Assembly: GCA_035544675.1 (NCBI GenBank)
Contig: DATKCA010000190.1
Coordinates: 1-64,000 of the forward strand
Reading direction: 5' to 3'
DNA length: 64,000 bases
From: DATKCA01 sp035544675
GTDB lineage: Bacteria > Acidobacteriota > Thermoanaerobaculia > Gp7-AA8
The translations under genes and the position numbers were made by a program. The stretch's first letter is position 1, and each line of letters opens with the position of its first letter. Positions 17,521 to 25,937 of this stretch are shown here, piece after piece. Below the pieces are notes generated by a model that was not told where the DNA came from, did not search any database, and saw only the letters and a program-made list of their open reading frames with translations.

Positions 17521-20064
17521 ATGACCCGACGGTTGGTGGCGTTTGCCGGACTGATGCTCGTCGCGTCGGCCGCGATCGCCCAGGAGTTGATCCCCACTCC
17601 GGCTGAGTATCTCGGCTACAAGCCGGGCGCGCAGTTCACGACTCATGATCGAATCCTCGATTACTTCGGCGAGCTGGCCAGACGCTCGCCGCGCCTCACG
17701 TTGCAGACCTTCGGCCAGACGTACGAGGGCCGGCCGCTGGTGCTGGCAACGATCACGTCGGAAAAGAACCGGGCCGCCCTGGAAGACATCCGCCGCAACG
17801 TGGTGGCGCTGGCCGAGCCGGACAACATCGACGTCACGCGCGCCGCGGAGATCGCGCGAACGACGCCTGCGGTGGTGTGGCTCGCCTTCGGCGTGCACGG
17901 CAACGAGTCCTCGTCGGCCGAAGTGGCGATGCTCGTGGCCAGCACCCTGCTTGGCGATGCCCAGGCGGCCGGTCTTCTCGACGATCTGGTCGTGCTCATC
18001 GATCCTCTCCAGAATCCCGACGGCCGGGAGCGCTACGTTCAATGGTATGGCCGCGTTCGCGGCGTCGAGTCCAACCCCAGTCCCGATGCATTCGAGCATC
18101 ATGAGCCGTGGCCGGGCGGCCGCTTCAACCATTATCTGATCGACCTGAACCGCGACTGGAGCTGGATGTCGCAGCGGGAGACCAGGGCCCGCGTGGCGAT
18201 GTTCAGGCAGTGGCGCCCGCAGGTCTTCGTCGACTTCCACGAGATGGGGTACCGGTCGAGCTACTTCTTCCCGCCCAGCGCGAGACCGGTCAACGCGAAC
18301 CTGCCGCGGCAGGTCGACAAGTGGCTGGACACGTTCGGCCGCGCCAACGCGGAGGCCTTCTCGAATCGCGGCTGGCAGTTCTTCGTCGGCGAGCGGTTCG
18401 ACCTGTTCTATCCGGGATACGGTGACTCGTGGCCATCGCTGAGCGGCGCGATCGGCATGACCTACGAGGTGGCCGGTGGCGGCCGCGCCGGCATCGTCGT
18501 CGAACGCGAGGAGGGACTGCTCACCCTCGCCGAGCGGATCGATCGTCACTACACATCGGCGATGGCCACCCTCCGAACGGCCGCTGCCAATCGCGAAGGG
18601 CTCCTTCGCTACACCTACGACGCGATGCGCGCCAGCCTCGACGGTGCGCGCAACACCTATCTGCTCCTTCCCGGCTCGCCGAATTCCAGGGCGCTGGTGG
18701 ATACGCTGCAACAGCAGGGCGTCCGCGTGTCGATGCTGACAGCACCGGTGACGCTGCGCGCGACCCGCATCGACGGCAAAGCGTCGGAGAGCCGTCCGTT
18801 TCCCGCCGGGACCGCCGTGGTCAGCACCCGCCAGCCGCTCGGGGCGCTGGCCACGACTCTGCTCGAGCGGAATGCCCAGCTCGGGCAGCAGTTCGTCGAC
18901 GAGCAGCGCGCAAAGTCCGAGGCCGATGAGCCGGATGACTTCTACGATCTGACCACGTGGTCGATGCCCCTGGCCATGAACGTCGAGGCCTACGTCACCA
19001 ACGCGAACGTGACAGGACCGCTGTCGCCGTGGGCAGTGCCTGCCGTCCGCCCGGTGGAGCCGGCGTCCTACGGATATCTCGTCAGCGGTCTCGATCCCAA
19101 CGTCTATCGCTTCGCCGGCAGGCTGCTCAAGGACGAAGTTCGATTCAGCGTGGCCGATGCCGAGCTCGCAGCCGGCGAAGAGACCTGGCCGCGCGGCACG
19201 CTCGTCATTCTCAAGGGAAGCAACAAGCCGGACCTGGATGCCATCGTGGCCCGCGTCGCCGCCGGCACCGGCGCCACCGTCGTTCCGCTGTCCTCGGGTT
19301 GGGTGGGCAGAACGACGTTCGGCTCCGAGAAGCTCCGTCTGGTCCGCAAGCCGAGAATCGCTCTGGTCGGCGGACCGCCCGCCGCACCGACGTCGTACGG
19401 CGTGCTCTGGCAGACACTCGACGTCGATACGCCGATTCCATACACCGCCGTGACGGCGGACAGCATCCCGACCCTCGATCTCGGCCGCTATAACGTGCTC
19501 GTTTTTCCCGACGGCAACTACAGCTACGCAAAGCCCGTCCTGGAGAAGCTGCAGGCCTGGGTGCGCAACGGTGGGACGCTGATTGCCGTCAAGCGTGCGA
19601 ACACGTTTCTGCGCGACAAGGACGTCGAGATCTCCAAAGTGAAGCGGTGGGAGCCGCCGAAGAAGAGCGACGACGACAAGGAAGGGCCGGCGCAGGAGGA
19701 ACGCTACAACGAGTTCCGCGTCCCCGGATCGGCGTTCCGGACGATGATGAGCGAGCGCTCGTACCTCACGTTCGGCATCCCCCGCCCGCCGGCTGTCCTG
19801 ATCCAGGGCACAGATGCGTTTCTGCCGTCGTCTCGCCGCATCGACAACATCGTCACCGTCGATCCGGCCGGCGCGCTGGTCTCGGGCATCGCCTGGCCGG
19901 AGTCGATCGAGCGGATCAGCGGGTCGGCGTGGCTCGTGAATGAGCGCCTGGGGCGAGGGAACGTGATCACGTTTGCGGACGAGCCGCATTTCCGCCTGTT
20001 CTGGCGGGCCACGCTGCCGATGTTCCTGAACGCGGTGACCTACTCGCCGAGCTTCTCGCGATGA
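17521..20064 (+). CDS. Secreted M14-family zinc carboxypeptidase
   Basis: 847 residues with a signal peptide (MTRRLVAFAGLMLVASAAIA). The M14 domain occupies ~40-400: the zinc motif is H126-x-x-E129 in FGVHGNES, and a later His is H240 in VDFHEMG, consistent with the long-loop M14 subfamily of bacterial exported peptidases. Residues ~600-840 look like a glutamine-amidotransferase/ThuA-like Rossmann fold (NVLVFPDGNY), common behind such M14 domains. I chose the ATG at 17521 because it gives the signal peptide and follows GAGGTG. The stop overlaps the next gene. Confidence 0.88.
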   Translation: MTRRLVAFAGLMLVASAAIAQELIPTPAEYLGYKPGAQFTTHDRILDYFGELARRSPRLTLQTFGQTYEGRPLVLATITSEKNRAALEDIRRNVVALAEPDNIDVTRAAEIARTTPAVVWLAFGVHGNESSSAEVAMLVASTLLGDAQAAGLLDDLVVLIDPLQNPDGRERYVQWYGRVRGVESNPSPDAFEHHEPWPGGRFNHYLIDLNRDWSWMSQRETRARVAMFRQWRPQVFVDFHEMGYRSSYFFPPSARPVNANLPRQVDKWLDTFGRANAEAFSNRGWQFFVGERFDLFYPGYGDSWPSLSGAIGMTYEVAGGGRAGIVVEREEGLLTLAERIDRHYTSAMATLRTAAANREGLLRYTYDAMRASLDGARNTYLLLPGSPNSRALVDTLQQQGVRVSMLTAPVTLRATRIDGKASESRPFPAGTAVVSTRQPLGALATTLLERNAQLGQQFVDEQRAKSEADEPDDFYDLTTWSMPLAMNVEAYVTNANVTGPLSPWAVPAVRPVEPASYGYLVSGLDPNVYRFAGRLLKDEVRFSVADAELAAGEETWPRGTLVILKGSNKPDLDAIVARVAAGTGATVVPLSSGWVGRTTFGSEKLRLVRKPRIALVGGPPAAPTSYGVLWQTLDVDTPIPYTAVTADSIPTLDLGRYNVLVFPDGNYSYAKPVLEKLQAWVRNGGTLIAVKRANTFLRDKDVEISKVKRWEPPKKSDDDKEGPAQEERYNEFRVPGSAFRTMMSERSYLTFGIPRPPAVLIQGTDAFLPSSRRIDNIVTVDPAGALVSGIAWPESIERISGSAWLVNERLGRGNVITFADEPHFRLFWRATLPMFLNAVTYSPSFSR

Positions 20065-20870
20065 TGACCAGACCGCCCGCCGTGGCCGGTACGTTCTACG
20101 AAGCCGATCCGGCGCGCCTGCGCGCACAGGTGGACCAGTGCTTCGACGCGATCCCGGCGGCGGAGAAGAAGAGCCCGTTCGTGGCCGCAGTCGTGCCGCA
20201 CGCGGGGCTGATGTACAGCGGACAGGTGGCGGCCGCGTTCTACGGCGCGGCCGAGCTGCCCCGCCGCTACGTCATCCTCTGTCCGAACCACACCGGCCTC
20301 GGACACTTCGCGGCCATCAATCGCCAGGGAACGTGGCGGACGCCGCTGGGAGAGGCGAAGATCGACACGCCGCTCGCGGACGCGCTCATGAGGAAGTCGG
20401 CGGTTCTGCAGGAAGACGACCGTGCCCACGCTCGCGAGCACTCGCTCGAGGTCCAGCTCCCGTTTCTGCAGAGGCTCCTCGGCGACTTCACGTTCGTCCC
20501 GATCTGCCTCGGCGCGCCGCGCCTTTCGATGTGCGAAGAGATCGGCGCCGCCATCGCCGAGGTTGTGGCCGGCGAGCCGGTGGGACTTCTGGCCAGCTCC
20601 GATCTGAATCACTACGAAGACCAGGAGACCACTCTGCGCAAGGACGGGCTGGCCATCGACGCCATTCTGTCGCTGGATCCGCGCGAGCTCTGGCGCGTCA
20701 TCGACGAGTTCGAGGTCTCCATGTGCGGCTTCATCCCCACGACGGCCGTCCTGGCCGCGGCGAAGCAGCTCGGCGCGACGTCGGCGCGGCTGCTCAGTCA
20801 CGCCACGTCCGGCGACGTGAACGGGGACTACTCCCATGTGGTGGGATATGCGGCGGTGGTGATCAGCTAG
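20061..20870 (+). CDS. MEMO1 family protein (AmmeMemoRadiSam system protein B)
   Basis: 269 residues spanning the whole MEMO1 fold: PPAVAGTFYEADPARL, then VVPHAGLMYSGQVAAAFY, NHTG, a DDRAHAREHSLEVQLPFLQ motif, and LLASSDLNHYE. The conserved His residues of the family's metal-binding-like pocket (VPHAGL, REHSLE, DLNHYE) are present. In many genomes it forms a set with an AMMECR1 protein and a radical SAM enzyme; neither is nearby. It overlaps the M14 peptidase stop by 4 bases (ATGATGA), so the two are translationally coupled. Biochemical role unresolved. Confidence 0.92.
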   Translation: MMTRPPAVAGTFYEADPARLRAQVDQCFDAIPAAEKKSPFVAAVVPHAGLMYSGQVAAAFYGAAELPRRYVILCPNHTGLGHFAAINRQGTWRTPLGEAKIDTPLADALMRKSAVLQEDDRAHAREHSLEVQLPFLQRLLGDFTFVPICLGAPRLSMCEEIGAAIAEVVAGEPVGLLASSDLNHYEDQETTLRKDGLAIDAILSLDPRELWRVIDEFEVSMCGFIPTTAVLAAAKQLGATSARLLSHATSGDVNGDYSHVVGYAAVVIS

Positions 20871-20878
20871 GCCACTAG

Positions 20879-22333
20879 ATGCGCATCGTCTTCGCCACCG
20901 CCGAAGTGTCGCCCATCGCCAAGACCGGCGGTCTGGGCGACGTGTGCGGCTCGCTTCCGAAAGCGCTGCGCGCGCTCGGGCACGACGTGGTCGTCTTCAT
21001 GCCGCTCTACCGGCAGGCCAGGCAGTACTTCGAGCGCGCCGGCGTCGAGCTCGAGCCGGTCGCGCCGCCCGGCCGGGTTACCTGGGCGACGTGGAGCGCG
21101 GACGTCGCGTTCCTCCGCACCACGCTGCCCGGCAGCGAGGTTCCGCTGATCCTCGTCGTCAACGACTACTTCTTCGATCGCGACCACATCTACGCGGGAC
21201 TCGGCCCGATCGACGACTTCATCCACCGCTACGCATTCTTCTGCCGCGCGGTCATCCGGGGCTGTGAGGTGCTCGGCATCTCACCCGACATCCTCCACGC
21301 ACATGACTGGCACGCCGCGCTCCTGCCCGTGTATCTGCATTCCGGACTGCGCGGCATGCACGAGTTCCGCTCCACCCGCTCGGTCTACACGATCCACAAC
21401 CTCAACTATCAGGGGAACGCAGGACCGGAGGCCTTCACGCTGACAGGGCTTCATCCACGCTACTGGGCAGCGGATGCGATCGAGCATTTCGGCCAGGTCA
21501 ATCTGATGAAGGGCGGCATCCTGCTCGCCGATCAGGTCACGACCGTCTCGCCGAACTATGCGCGGGAGATTCAGTTGCCGGAGCATGGCGCGGGACTCGA
21601 TGGCGTGCTGCGCTCCGTCTCGTACAAGTTCCACGGGATCCTCAATGGAATCGATACGCATGAGTGGGATCCGGCGACGGACCGGTACCTGCCGGCCCAC
21701 TACCAGGCCGGCAAGGTCGCGGCGAAGGCCACGGTGAAGAAAGCCCTCGCGCACGAGGCGGGACTCGACTTCAAGGCCAGGACGCCGATGATCGGCGTCG
21801 TCTCGCGCCTCGTCGACCAGAAGGGTTTTCACCTGCTCGTCCCCATCCTCGACCGCCTTCTCGCCGCAGGCGCCCAACTCGTTCTCCTCGGAAGCGGCGA
21901 GCGCGCCGTGGAGCAGGCCTTCGAGCGCGCCGCGGTCGAGCATCGCCACGCCTGCCGCGCGTGGATCGGGTTCGACAACGAGCTCGCCCACCGCATCTAC
22001 GCGGGATCCGACCTCCTTCTGATGCCCTCGCTGTACGAGCCGTGCGGGCTGAACCAGATGTATGCGCTACGGTACGGGACGGTCCCGGTCGTCCGGCTGA
22101 CGGGCGGACTTCGGGACACTGTGCTTCCTTTTGATGGCACGAATCTGGAGCAGGCCACCGGCTTCGGATTCGAGCACATCAACGCGGGGGACCTTTACAT
22201 GGCCACGTGGATCGGGATGCTCAACTACAAGGACTCCCGCGTCTGGAAACAGTTGCAGCGCAACGGGATGGGACAGGACTTTTCCTGGGATCAGTCGGCG
22301 AGACAATATGAAGATGTCTACAGGCGGGCGTGA
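20879..22333 (+). CDS. glgA: Glycogen synthase (ADP-glucose, GT5)
   Basis: 484 residues, full length. The N-terminal KTGGLGDV motif (ADP-glucose binding), DWHAALLPVYL, a YTIHNLNYQG motif, and the C-terminal catalytic E-x7-E region (PSLYEPCGLNQMYALRYGTVPVVRLTGGLRDTV) are all present. It elongates alpha-1,4-glucan from ADP-glucose in the cytoplasm. It starts 8 bases after the MEMO1 gene on the same strand. Other glycogen genes are absent here, although a GH15 glycosidase lies at 48.6 kb. Confidence 0.96.
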   Translation: MRIVFATAEVSPIAKTGGLGDVCGSLPKALRALGHDVVVFMPLYRQARQYFERAGVELEPVAPPGRVTWATWSADVAFLRTTLPGSEVPLILVVNDYFFDRDHIYAGLGPIDDFIHRYAFFCRAVIRGCEVLGISPDILHAHDWHAALLPVYLHSGLRGMHEFRSTRSVYTIHNLNYQGNAGPEAFTLTGLHPRYWAADAIEHFGQVNLMKGGILLADQVTTVSPNYAREIQLPEHGAGLDGVLRSVSYKFHGILNGIDTHEWDPATDRYLPAHYQAGKVAAKATVKKALAHEAGLDFKARTPMIGVVSRLVDQKGFHLLVPILDRLLAAGAQLVLLGSGERAVEQAFERAAVEHRHACRAWIGFDNELAHRIYAGSDLLLMPSLYEPCGLNQMYALRYGTVPVVRLTGGLRDTVLPFDGTNLEQATGFGFEHINAGDLYMATWIGMLNYKDSRVWKQLQRNGMGQDFSWDQSARQYEDVYRRA

Positions 22334-22357
22334 CGTGGCGCACCCCCAGGAGGCGCG

Positions 22358-22373
22358 TGGCACCTCGGATGCA
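22358..22373 (+). promoter_or_regulatory. Candidate sigma-54 promoter
   Basis: TGGCAC-N5-ATGCA, with the invariant GG and GC exactly 10 bases apart. The -24 box is perfect and the -12 box differs by one base from TTGCA. Expected transcription would start near 22384, just ahead of a GGAGG and the small ORF at 22396. The window encodes an NtrC-type activator. No activator site was identified, so this is a motif match only. Confidence 0.4.
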
Positions 22374-22395
22374 GTATCGTCCGGCGGAGGACGGC

Positions 22396-22500
22396 ATGAT
22401 TGAGTTGATCATTGCAGTCGTCGGAACGCTCCTGCTGATCTCAGCGGGGACATCCCGGCGTCCGGCGCCGCGCCCGGTACGCGCAGATCGCAAACGTTGA
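22396..22500 (+). CDS. 34-aa membrane miniprotein, coupled to msrC
   Basis: ATG at 22396 with a GGAGG 5-6 bases upstream. The product is one hydrophobic helix (MIELIIAVVGTLLLISAG) followed by an Arg/Pro-rich tail (SRRPAPRPVRADRKR). The stop TGA overlaps the TTG start of the reductase gene, so it may serve as a leader whose translation feeds the next gene, or be a genuine single-pass peptide. No family recognised. Confidence 0.5.
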   Translation: MIELIIAVVGTLLLISAGTSRRPAPRPVRADRKR

Positions 22501-22961
22501 AACGAATTGCGTACGACGAATGCCTCGATGCGATCGTCGCCATCTGGCGCGATGAAGGCGGGACGTATCTCGACGACATCGCGCTGATGGCGACGATCAA
22601 CTCCGTTCTGGCGAACAAGTTCGATCACTTCTTCTGGACCGGGTTCTATCGGGTCTCGGGCGAGCGATTGATCGTCGGCCCTTACATCGGCACGATCGGC
22701 TGCCTGCAGATCGAGTACGGCAAAGGAGTCTGCGGCACCGCGGCGGCGAAACGAGAGACGCTGATCGTCGCGGACGTGAACCAGTTCCCCGGCCACATCG
22801 CCTGCGATCCGAATTCGAAGTCGGAGATCGTCGTGCCGGTCTTCGACGCGAAGGATGAGCTGCTCGCGGTTCTCGACGTCGACTCCGACCAGTTGAACGC
22901 GTTCGACGAACACGATCGGCGAGGCCGGGAGAAGATCGTCGCGCTGTTCAAGACCCTGTAA
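22497..22961 (+). CDS. msrC: Free methionine-(R)-sulfoxide reductase (GAF type)
   Basis: 154 residues, a stand-alone GAF domain of the fRMsr family. The three conserved cysteines are present: IGCLQIEYGKG, GVCGTAA and HIACDPNSKSEIVVP. The enzyme reduces free methionine-R-sulfoxide using a Cys sulfenic/disulfide relay recycled by thioredoxin, in the cytoplasm. The start is a TTG overlapping the upstream stop (TTGA), which fits translational coupling to the 34-residue ORF. The gene faces a MerR regulator across a repeat pair. Confidence 0.9.
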   Translation: MKRIAYDECLDAIVAIWRDEGGTYLDDIALMATINSVLANKFDHFFWTGFYRVSGERLIVGPYIGTIGCLQIEYGKGVCGTAAAKRETLIVADVNQFPGHIACDPNSKSEIVVPVFDAKDELLAVLDVDSDQLNAFDEHDRRGREKIVALFKTL

Positions 22962-22965
22962 CGGG

Positions 22966-23096
<131 letters not shown>

Positions 23097-23109
23097 CCGT
23101 AACGGCCGG

Positions 23110-23490
23110 TCACTCCTCCAGCATGCGCAGGATCTCGGTCAGCTCCTTCTTGACGGTCAGGAGCGCCTTGGTGGTGGCGTCGGCTTTCGGCCGCGCTTGC
23201 GTTTTGGCGGACGCCGGCGCGGTGGCCTCGAGGTCCCCGCCCTCGAGCTCGGCTTCCAGCTTCTTTTTGGCCCCGGCGATGGTGAAGCCCTCTGTATAGA
23301 GGAGCTGTTTGATCCTCAGAATGATGTCGATCTCGCGCTGGGTGTAGAGGCGCTGGCCGCCGCCGCTCTTGTTCGGTGCGAGCGGTGGAAACTCGGTCTC
23401 CCAGTAGCGGAGGACGTACGGCTGCACGTCGGCCAGTCTGCAGACCTCCCCGATCTTGTATAGCCGTTTCTCCTCGGCAGCGTGAGTCAT
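23110..23490 (-). CDS. MerR-family transcriptional regulator
   Basis: 126 residues. The MerR helix-turn-helix spans ~9-80 (KRLYKIGEVCRLADVQPYVLRYWETEF, then GGGQRLYTQREIDIILRIKQLLYTEGFTI). An Ala/Lys-rich linker and a short helix (KKELTEILRML) follow. There is no cysteine-rich effector domain, and the size fits the small MerR-like proteins often found near ihf/hup in many phyla. I chose the ATG at 23490. A perfect TATAAT ends 8 bases upstream of the A, so the mRNA may be leaderless. Confidence 0.88.
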   Translation of the reverse strand: MTHAAEEKRLYKIGEVCRLADVQPYVLRYWETEFPPLAPNKSGGGQRLYTQREIDIILRIKQLLYTEGFTIAGAKKKLEAELEGGDLEATAPASAKTQARPKADATTKALLTVKKELTEILRMLEE

Positions 23491-23497
23491 CGTGTTG

Positions 23498-23503
23498 ATT
23501 ATA
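23498..23503 (-). promoter_or_regulatory. -10 box (TATAAT) of a possibly leaderless merR transcript
   Basis: On the minus strand TATAAT is followed by CAACACG and then the ATG, so a start about 7 bases after the -10 box would fall on the A of ATG. No Shine-Dalgarno is visible. No good -35 is found at 16-18 bases, so the upstream element is weak or activator-dependent. Confidence 0.5.
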
Positions 23504-23578
23504 GGAGTGTCGCTGTCACAGCAGCCGGTCGCTGCGGTCACCATTCCTGCCCGCCGGGCAGCTGTAGAACCATAGCGT

Positions 23579-24118
23579 ATGAATGAGCCGGCAGGTGTGG
23601 TCATCTTCTCGGGCGTGGATCCGGCGATTCCCGCGGAGCTTGCGGCGCACGGAATCGAGGCAGTCGAGCTGACGGGAGTGTCCGCGGAGCAGTCTCGGGA
23701 TGCGGAGCTCGTCACGCAGCGGCTGATCGAGGACGCGCGGGAGATTGCCAGGCGCACCAGCGCCCCCATCGCGTTTCTCACCGCGGGCGCGGCGGGGGCG
23801 GGCGCGCTCATCGCGGCGGTGCAGCGGCCGGATCTCGTGGCCGCGGTGCTGGCGATCAACGCGCGCACCGATCGCGCCTACGACTATCTCCGCGAGCTGC
23901 GCACTCCCACGTTCCTGCTTGTCAACGACTTGCCTGTTCTCCGCATGAACCGGGAGGCGCTGGCGATGCTCCGTTGCGAGCGGCGGATCGAAGTGGTTCA
24001 CGGAAACGCTCCCGAGGCTGGGCGGATCATGGTGGAGAAGGCGGTGCGATGGGTGCGTGAGCGCCTGGCCGTTCTCCCGCGTAAAACTAGTCCTTGGTCC
24101 TTAGTCCTTAGTCCTTAG
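23579..24118 (+). CDS. Small alpha/beta-hydrolase-like protein, no clear nucleophile
   Basis: 179 residues resembling the second half of a dienelactone-hydrolase-like fold: APIAFLTAGAAGAGALIAAV where G-x-S-x-G would be expected, then LRTPTFLLVNDLPVLRMN and a late VHGNAPEAG. The nucleophile serine position reads AGAAG, so catalysis is doubtful. The last ~10 codons (KTSPWSLVLSP) and the TAG stop are encoded by the adjacent TCCTTAG array, implying that the original C-terminus was overwritten. Divergent from merR with 88 bases between. Confidence 0.6.
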   Translation: MNEPAGVVIFSGVDPAIPAELAAHGIEAVELTGVSAEQSRDAELVTQRLIEDAREIARRTSAPIAFLTAGAAGAGALIAAVQRPDLVAAVLAINARTDRAYDYLRELRTPTFLLVNDLPVLRMNREALAMLRCERRIEVVHGNAPEAGRIMVEKAVRWVRERLAVLPRKTSPWSLVLSP

Positions 24119-24226
24119 TCCTTGGTCCTTGGTCCTTAGGCCTTGGGGCTCCCTGGGCCTCTGAATCGCTCTCCCCCTAGAACGCCTAAGGACTAAGGAC
24201 TAAGGACTAAGGCCTAAGGCCCAAGG
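24088..24226. repeat. Large heptamer array pair (TCCTTAG ... CTAAGGA)
   Basis: The left arm has about nine 7-base units alternating TCCTTAG and TCCTTGG (24088-24147). The right arm has about six CTAAGGA units grading into CTAAGGC (24185-24226). About 37 bases separate them. The arms are complementary and could form a long hairpin in transcripts from either convergent gene. The left arm supplies the final codons and stop of the upstream gene. Confidence 0.85.
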
Positions 24227-24230
24227 TGGG

Positions 24231-24818
24231 CTAGTACACCGTCAGCGACGGGGGGATCGCGTGCCGCGGCTCGGTGTGCGGCGGGCGCTCGATCACCAGC
24301 TCGCCATGGTCGCGGCGGAACGACTCGCGCACGTGACACGGCCAGCAGACGGGCGCACACGTAGCGAATGCTCCGGGCAGATCCTCGTGGCGCAGCTCTT
24401 TCCATTCCACGGTCGTTCCATCGGGACGGCGCAGCGCGGGGGGTCGCTCGTGCCATACGATGTCGCCAATGCTCTTCGCGCAGAATGCGCAGCTCTTCCC
24501 CTCGTACCAGCTCGTGACGATCGACCGCACGAGGCACGACTCCGGGCCGCTCTCCACCTGAGCGAGGCACTCCTGGCCGCAGCCGGCCATCTCCGGCCAG
24601 CGCGAGCAGGTCTCCAGGCGCAGGCTCGTGACGCCGGTGAGCGCGTAAGAGTTCGCGGCGCTCGCTGCGGCCACGCGCACTGCCGCCGGCTCGAGATTCT
24701 CCGGACAGGTGATGATCCGCGCTCCGCGATACCGCCGCCAGGTGGCCAGGAAGCCGCTGACGAACAGATATCCGATGATGGCGATGACGACGGCTCCGAC
24801 GAACGTCCAGGTGGTCAT
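24231..24818 (-). CDS. Membrane-anchored Cys-rich protein, unknown family
   Basis: 195 residues. One N-terminal helix (TWTFVGAVVIAIIGYLFVSGFLATW) precedes a soluble domain with many cysteines: TCPEN, ETCSRW, GCGQECL, ESCLV, SCAFC, ATCAPVCWPCH. The CxxC and CxxCH-like pairs suggest metal (zinc or Fe-S) binding; CWPCH could even be a c-type heme site (C-x2-C-H), though a single such motif is weak evidence. I chose the ATG at 24818 because it starts at the helix. It may be the last gene of the lipid A operon, 75 bases after the heptosyltransferase stop. Confidence 0.65.
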   Translation of the reverse strand: MTTWTFVGAVVIAIIGYLFVSGFLATWRRYRGARIITCPENLEPAAVRVAAASAANSYALTGVTSLRLETCSRWPEMAGCGQECLAQVESGPESCLVRSIVTSWYEGKSCAFCAKSIGDIVWHERPPALRRPDGTTVEWKELRHEDLPGAFATCAPVCWPCHVRESFRRDHGELVIERPPHTEPRHAIPPSLTVY

Positions 24819-24893
24819 GGCGTGCCCCTTCAGTTGACAGGAGTACGCCTGTGGTTCACGCGGTGCCGTGCCAGTCGTCACCCGGCGATGTGA

Positions 24894-25937
24894 TCAGAGG
24901 ACGCGGACTTCGCCGTCGGTCTCCACGCTGCCGTCGATCTCGCTGAGCAGACCGACGGCCGCGTTGTACACCTCGTCGACCTCGATCTCGTTCATGCAGC
25001 GGTGATGGCGCAGCGGGCATTCGCGCTGGTAGCAGGGCTGGCAGCCGACAGGCCTGCGGATGACGCGGGTCGCGCCGGGGATCACGGTCCGGTCGGGATC
25101 CGTCGGTCCGAAGATCGAGACCGAGGGGATGGCCAGGGCGGTGGCGAGGTGGAGTGGTCCGCTGTCGTTGGTCACGACCAGCGAGCAGTGCGAGATCGCC
25201 GCGGCGAGATGAAGGACGTCTCCGTCATGGCCGATCATCGGAAGTCCCTGGCACGCGTCGGCAATGGCTTGCGCCTGATGCTGTTCACCCGGGCTGGTGA
25301 GCAGCACGACGTCGTAGCCGTCCGCGCGAAGGCGCGTCGCCACTTCTCCATAGCGCTGATCGCCCCAGTGCTTGGCCCGGCCGAACAACCCGCCGGCGTG
25401 GATGCCGAAGAGCGGCCGCTCCAGCTTGATTCCGCACGCCCGCAGCCGCTTGCGCGCTTTCTCGCGGACCGATACGGGGAGCACGATCGTCGGGATCTCG
25501 TCGACCACGCGCGGCACGCTGAGCGCGCTGAGCAGCGCCGAGTAGTCGTCGAGCTGATGTCCGGGAGCTGCCTGCCTGCTGACGCTGTGCGTGAGCAGGA
25601 AGCCGCGACAGTCGGAGGAGTAGCCCCATCGCTCGCCAATGCCGGCCGCGAACGCCACAGCGGCGGAGCGGAACGAATTCGGAAGAATGATGGCGCGCCG
25701 GAAACGCCCGCTGCGCAGAGTGCGGATGCGCTGCGCGGTGCGCCCGTTCCAGGGAATGACGTGTTGGAACCCGCCCAGGGAGGTCAAGAGGGAGGCCACG
25801 TTGTGGGGAGCGGCTACGGCAATCCCGCCCTCGTGCCGGTAACGGTGCTGCAACGCGCGGTACGTGGGCAGCGCGAGGACGTTGTCCCCCACCCAGTTGA
25901 GGCCGATTACCACCGTCTCCGGCGTCCGACTACCCAT
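24894..25937 (-). CDS. waaF: LPS heptosyltransferase (GT9 family)
   Basis: 347 residues with both halves of a GT9/GT-B fold: N-terminal VVIGLNWVGDNVLALPTYRAL and C-terminal HAGGLFGRAKHWG, VLLTSPGEQ, VTNDSGPLHLATAL, SIFGPTDPDRTV. This matches heptosyltransferase II (WaaF/RfaF), which adds L,D-heptose to the inner core. A terminal Cys cluster (GCQPCYQRECPLRHHRCM) is typical of this branch. The ATG at 25937 lies 8 bases inside the acyltransferase gene, so the genes are coupled. The gene symbol is by similarity; heptosyltransferase I is possible. Confidence 0.85.
   Translation of the reverse strand: MGSRTPETVVIGLNWVGDNVLALPTYRALQHRYRHEGGIAVAAPHNVASLLTSLGGFQHVIPWNGRTAQRIRTLRSGRFRRAIILPNSFRSAAVAFAAGIGERWGYSSDCRGFLLTHSVSRQAAPGHQLDDYSALLSALSVPRVVDEIPTIVLPVSVREKARKRLRACGIKLERPLFGIHAGGLFGRAKHWGDQRYGEVATRLRADGYDVVLLTSPGEQHQAQAIADACQGLPMIGHDGDVLHLAAAISHCSLVVTNDSGPLHLATALAIPSVSIFGPTDPDRTVIPGATRVIRRPVGCQPCYQRECPLRHHRCMNEIEVDEVYNAAVGLLSEIDGSVETDGEVRVL

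Noticed and set aside
17500..20127. 875-residue minus-strand open frame opposite the M14 gene
   Set aside because: The product is Arg/His/Gly-rich with no domain and runs antisense to a gene with clear M14 zinc motifs. Long antisense frames are expected at this GC content.
24088..24226. CRISPR array
   Set aside because: Repeat unit is 7 bases with no spacers of unique sequence and no cas genes, so it is a tandem repeat.
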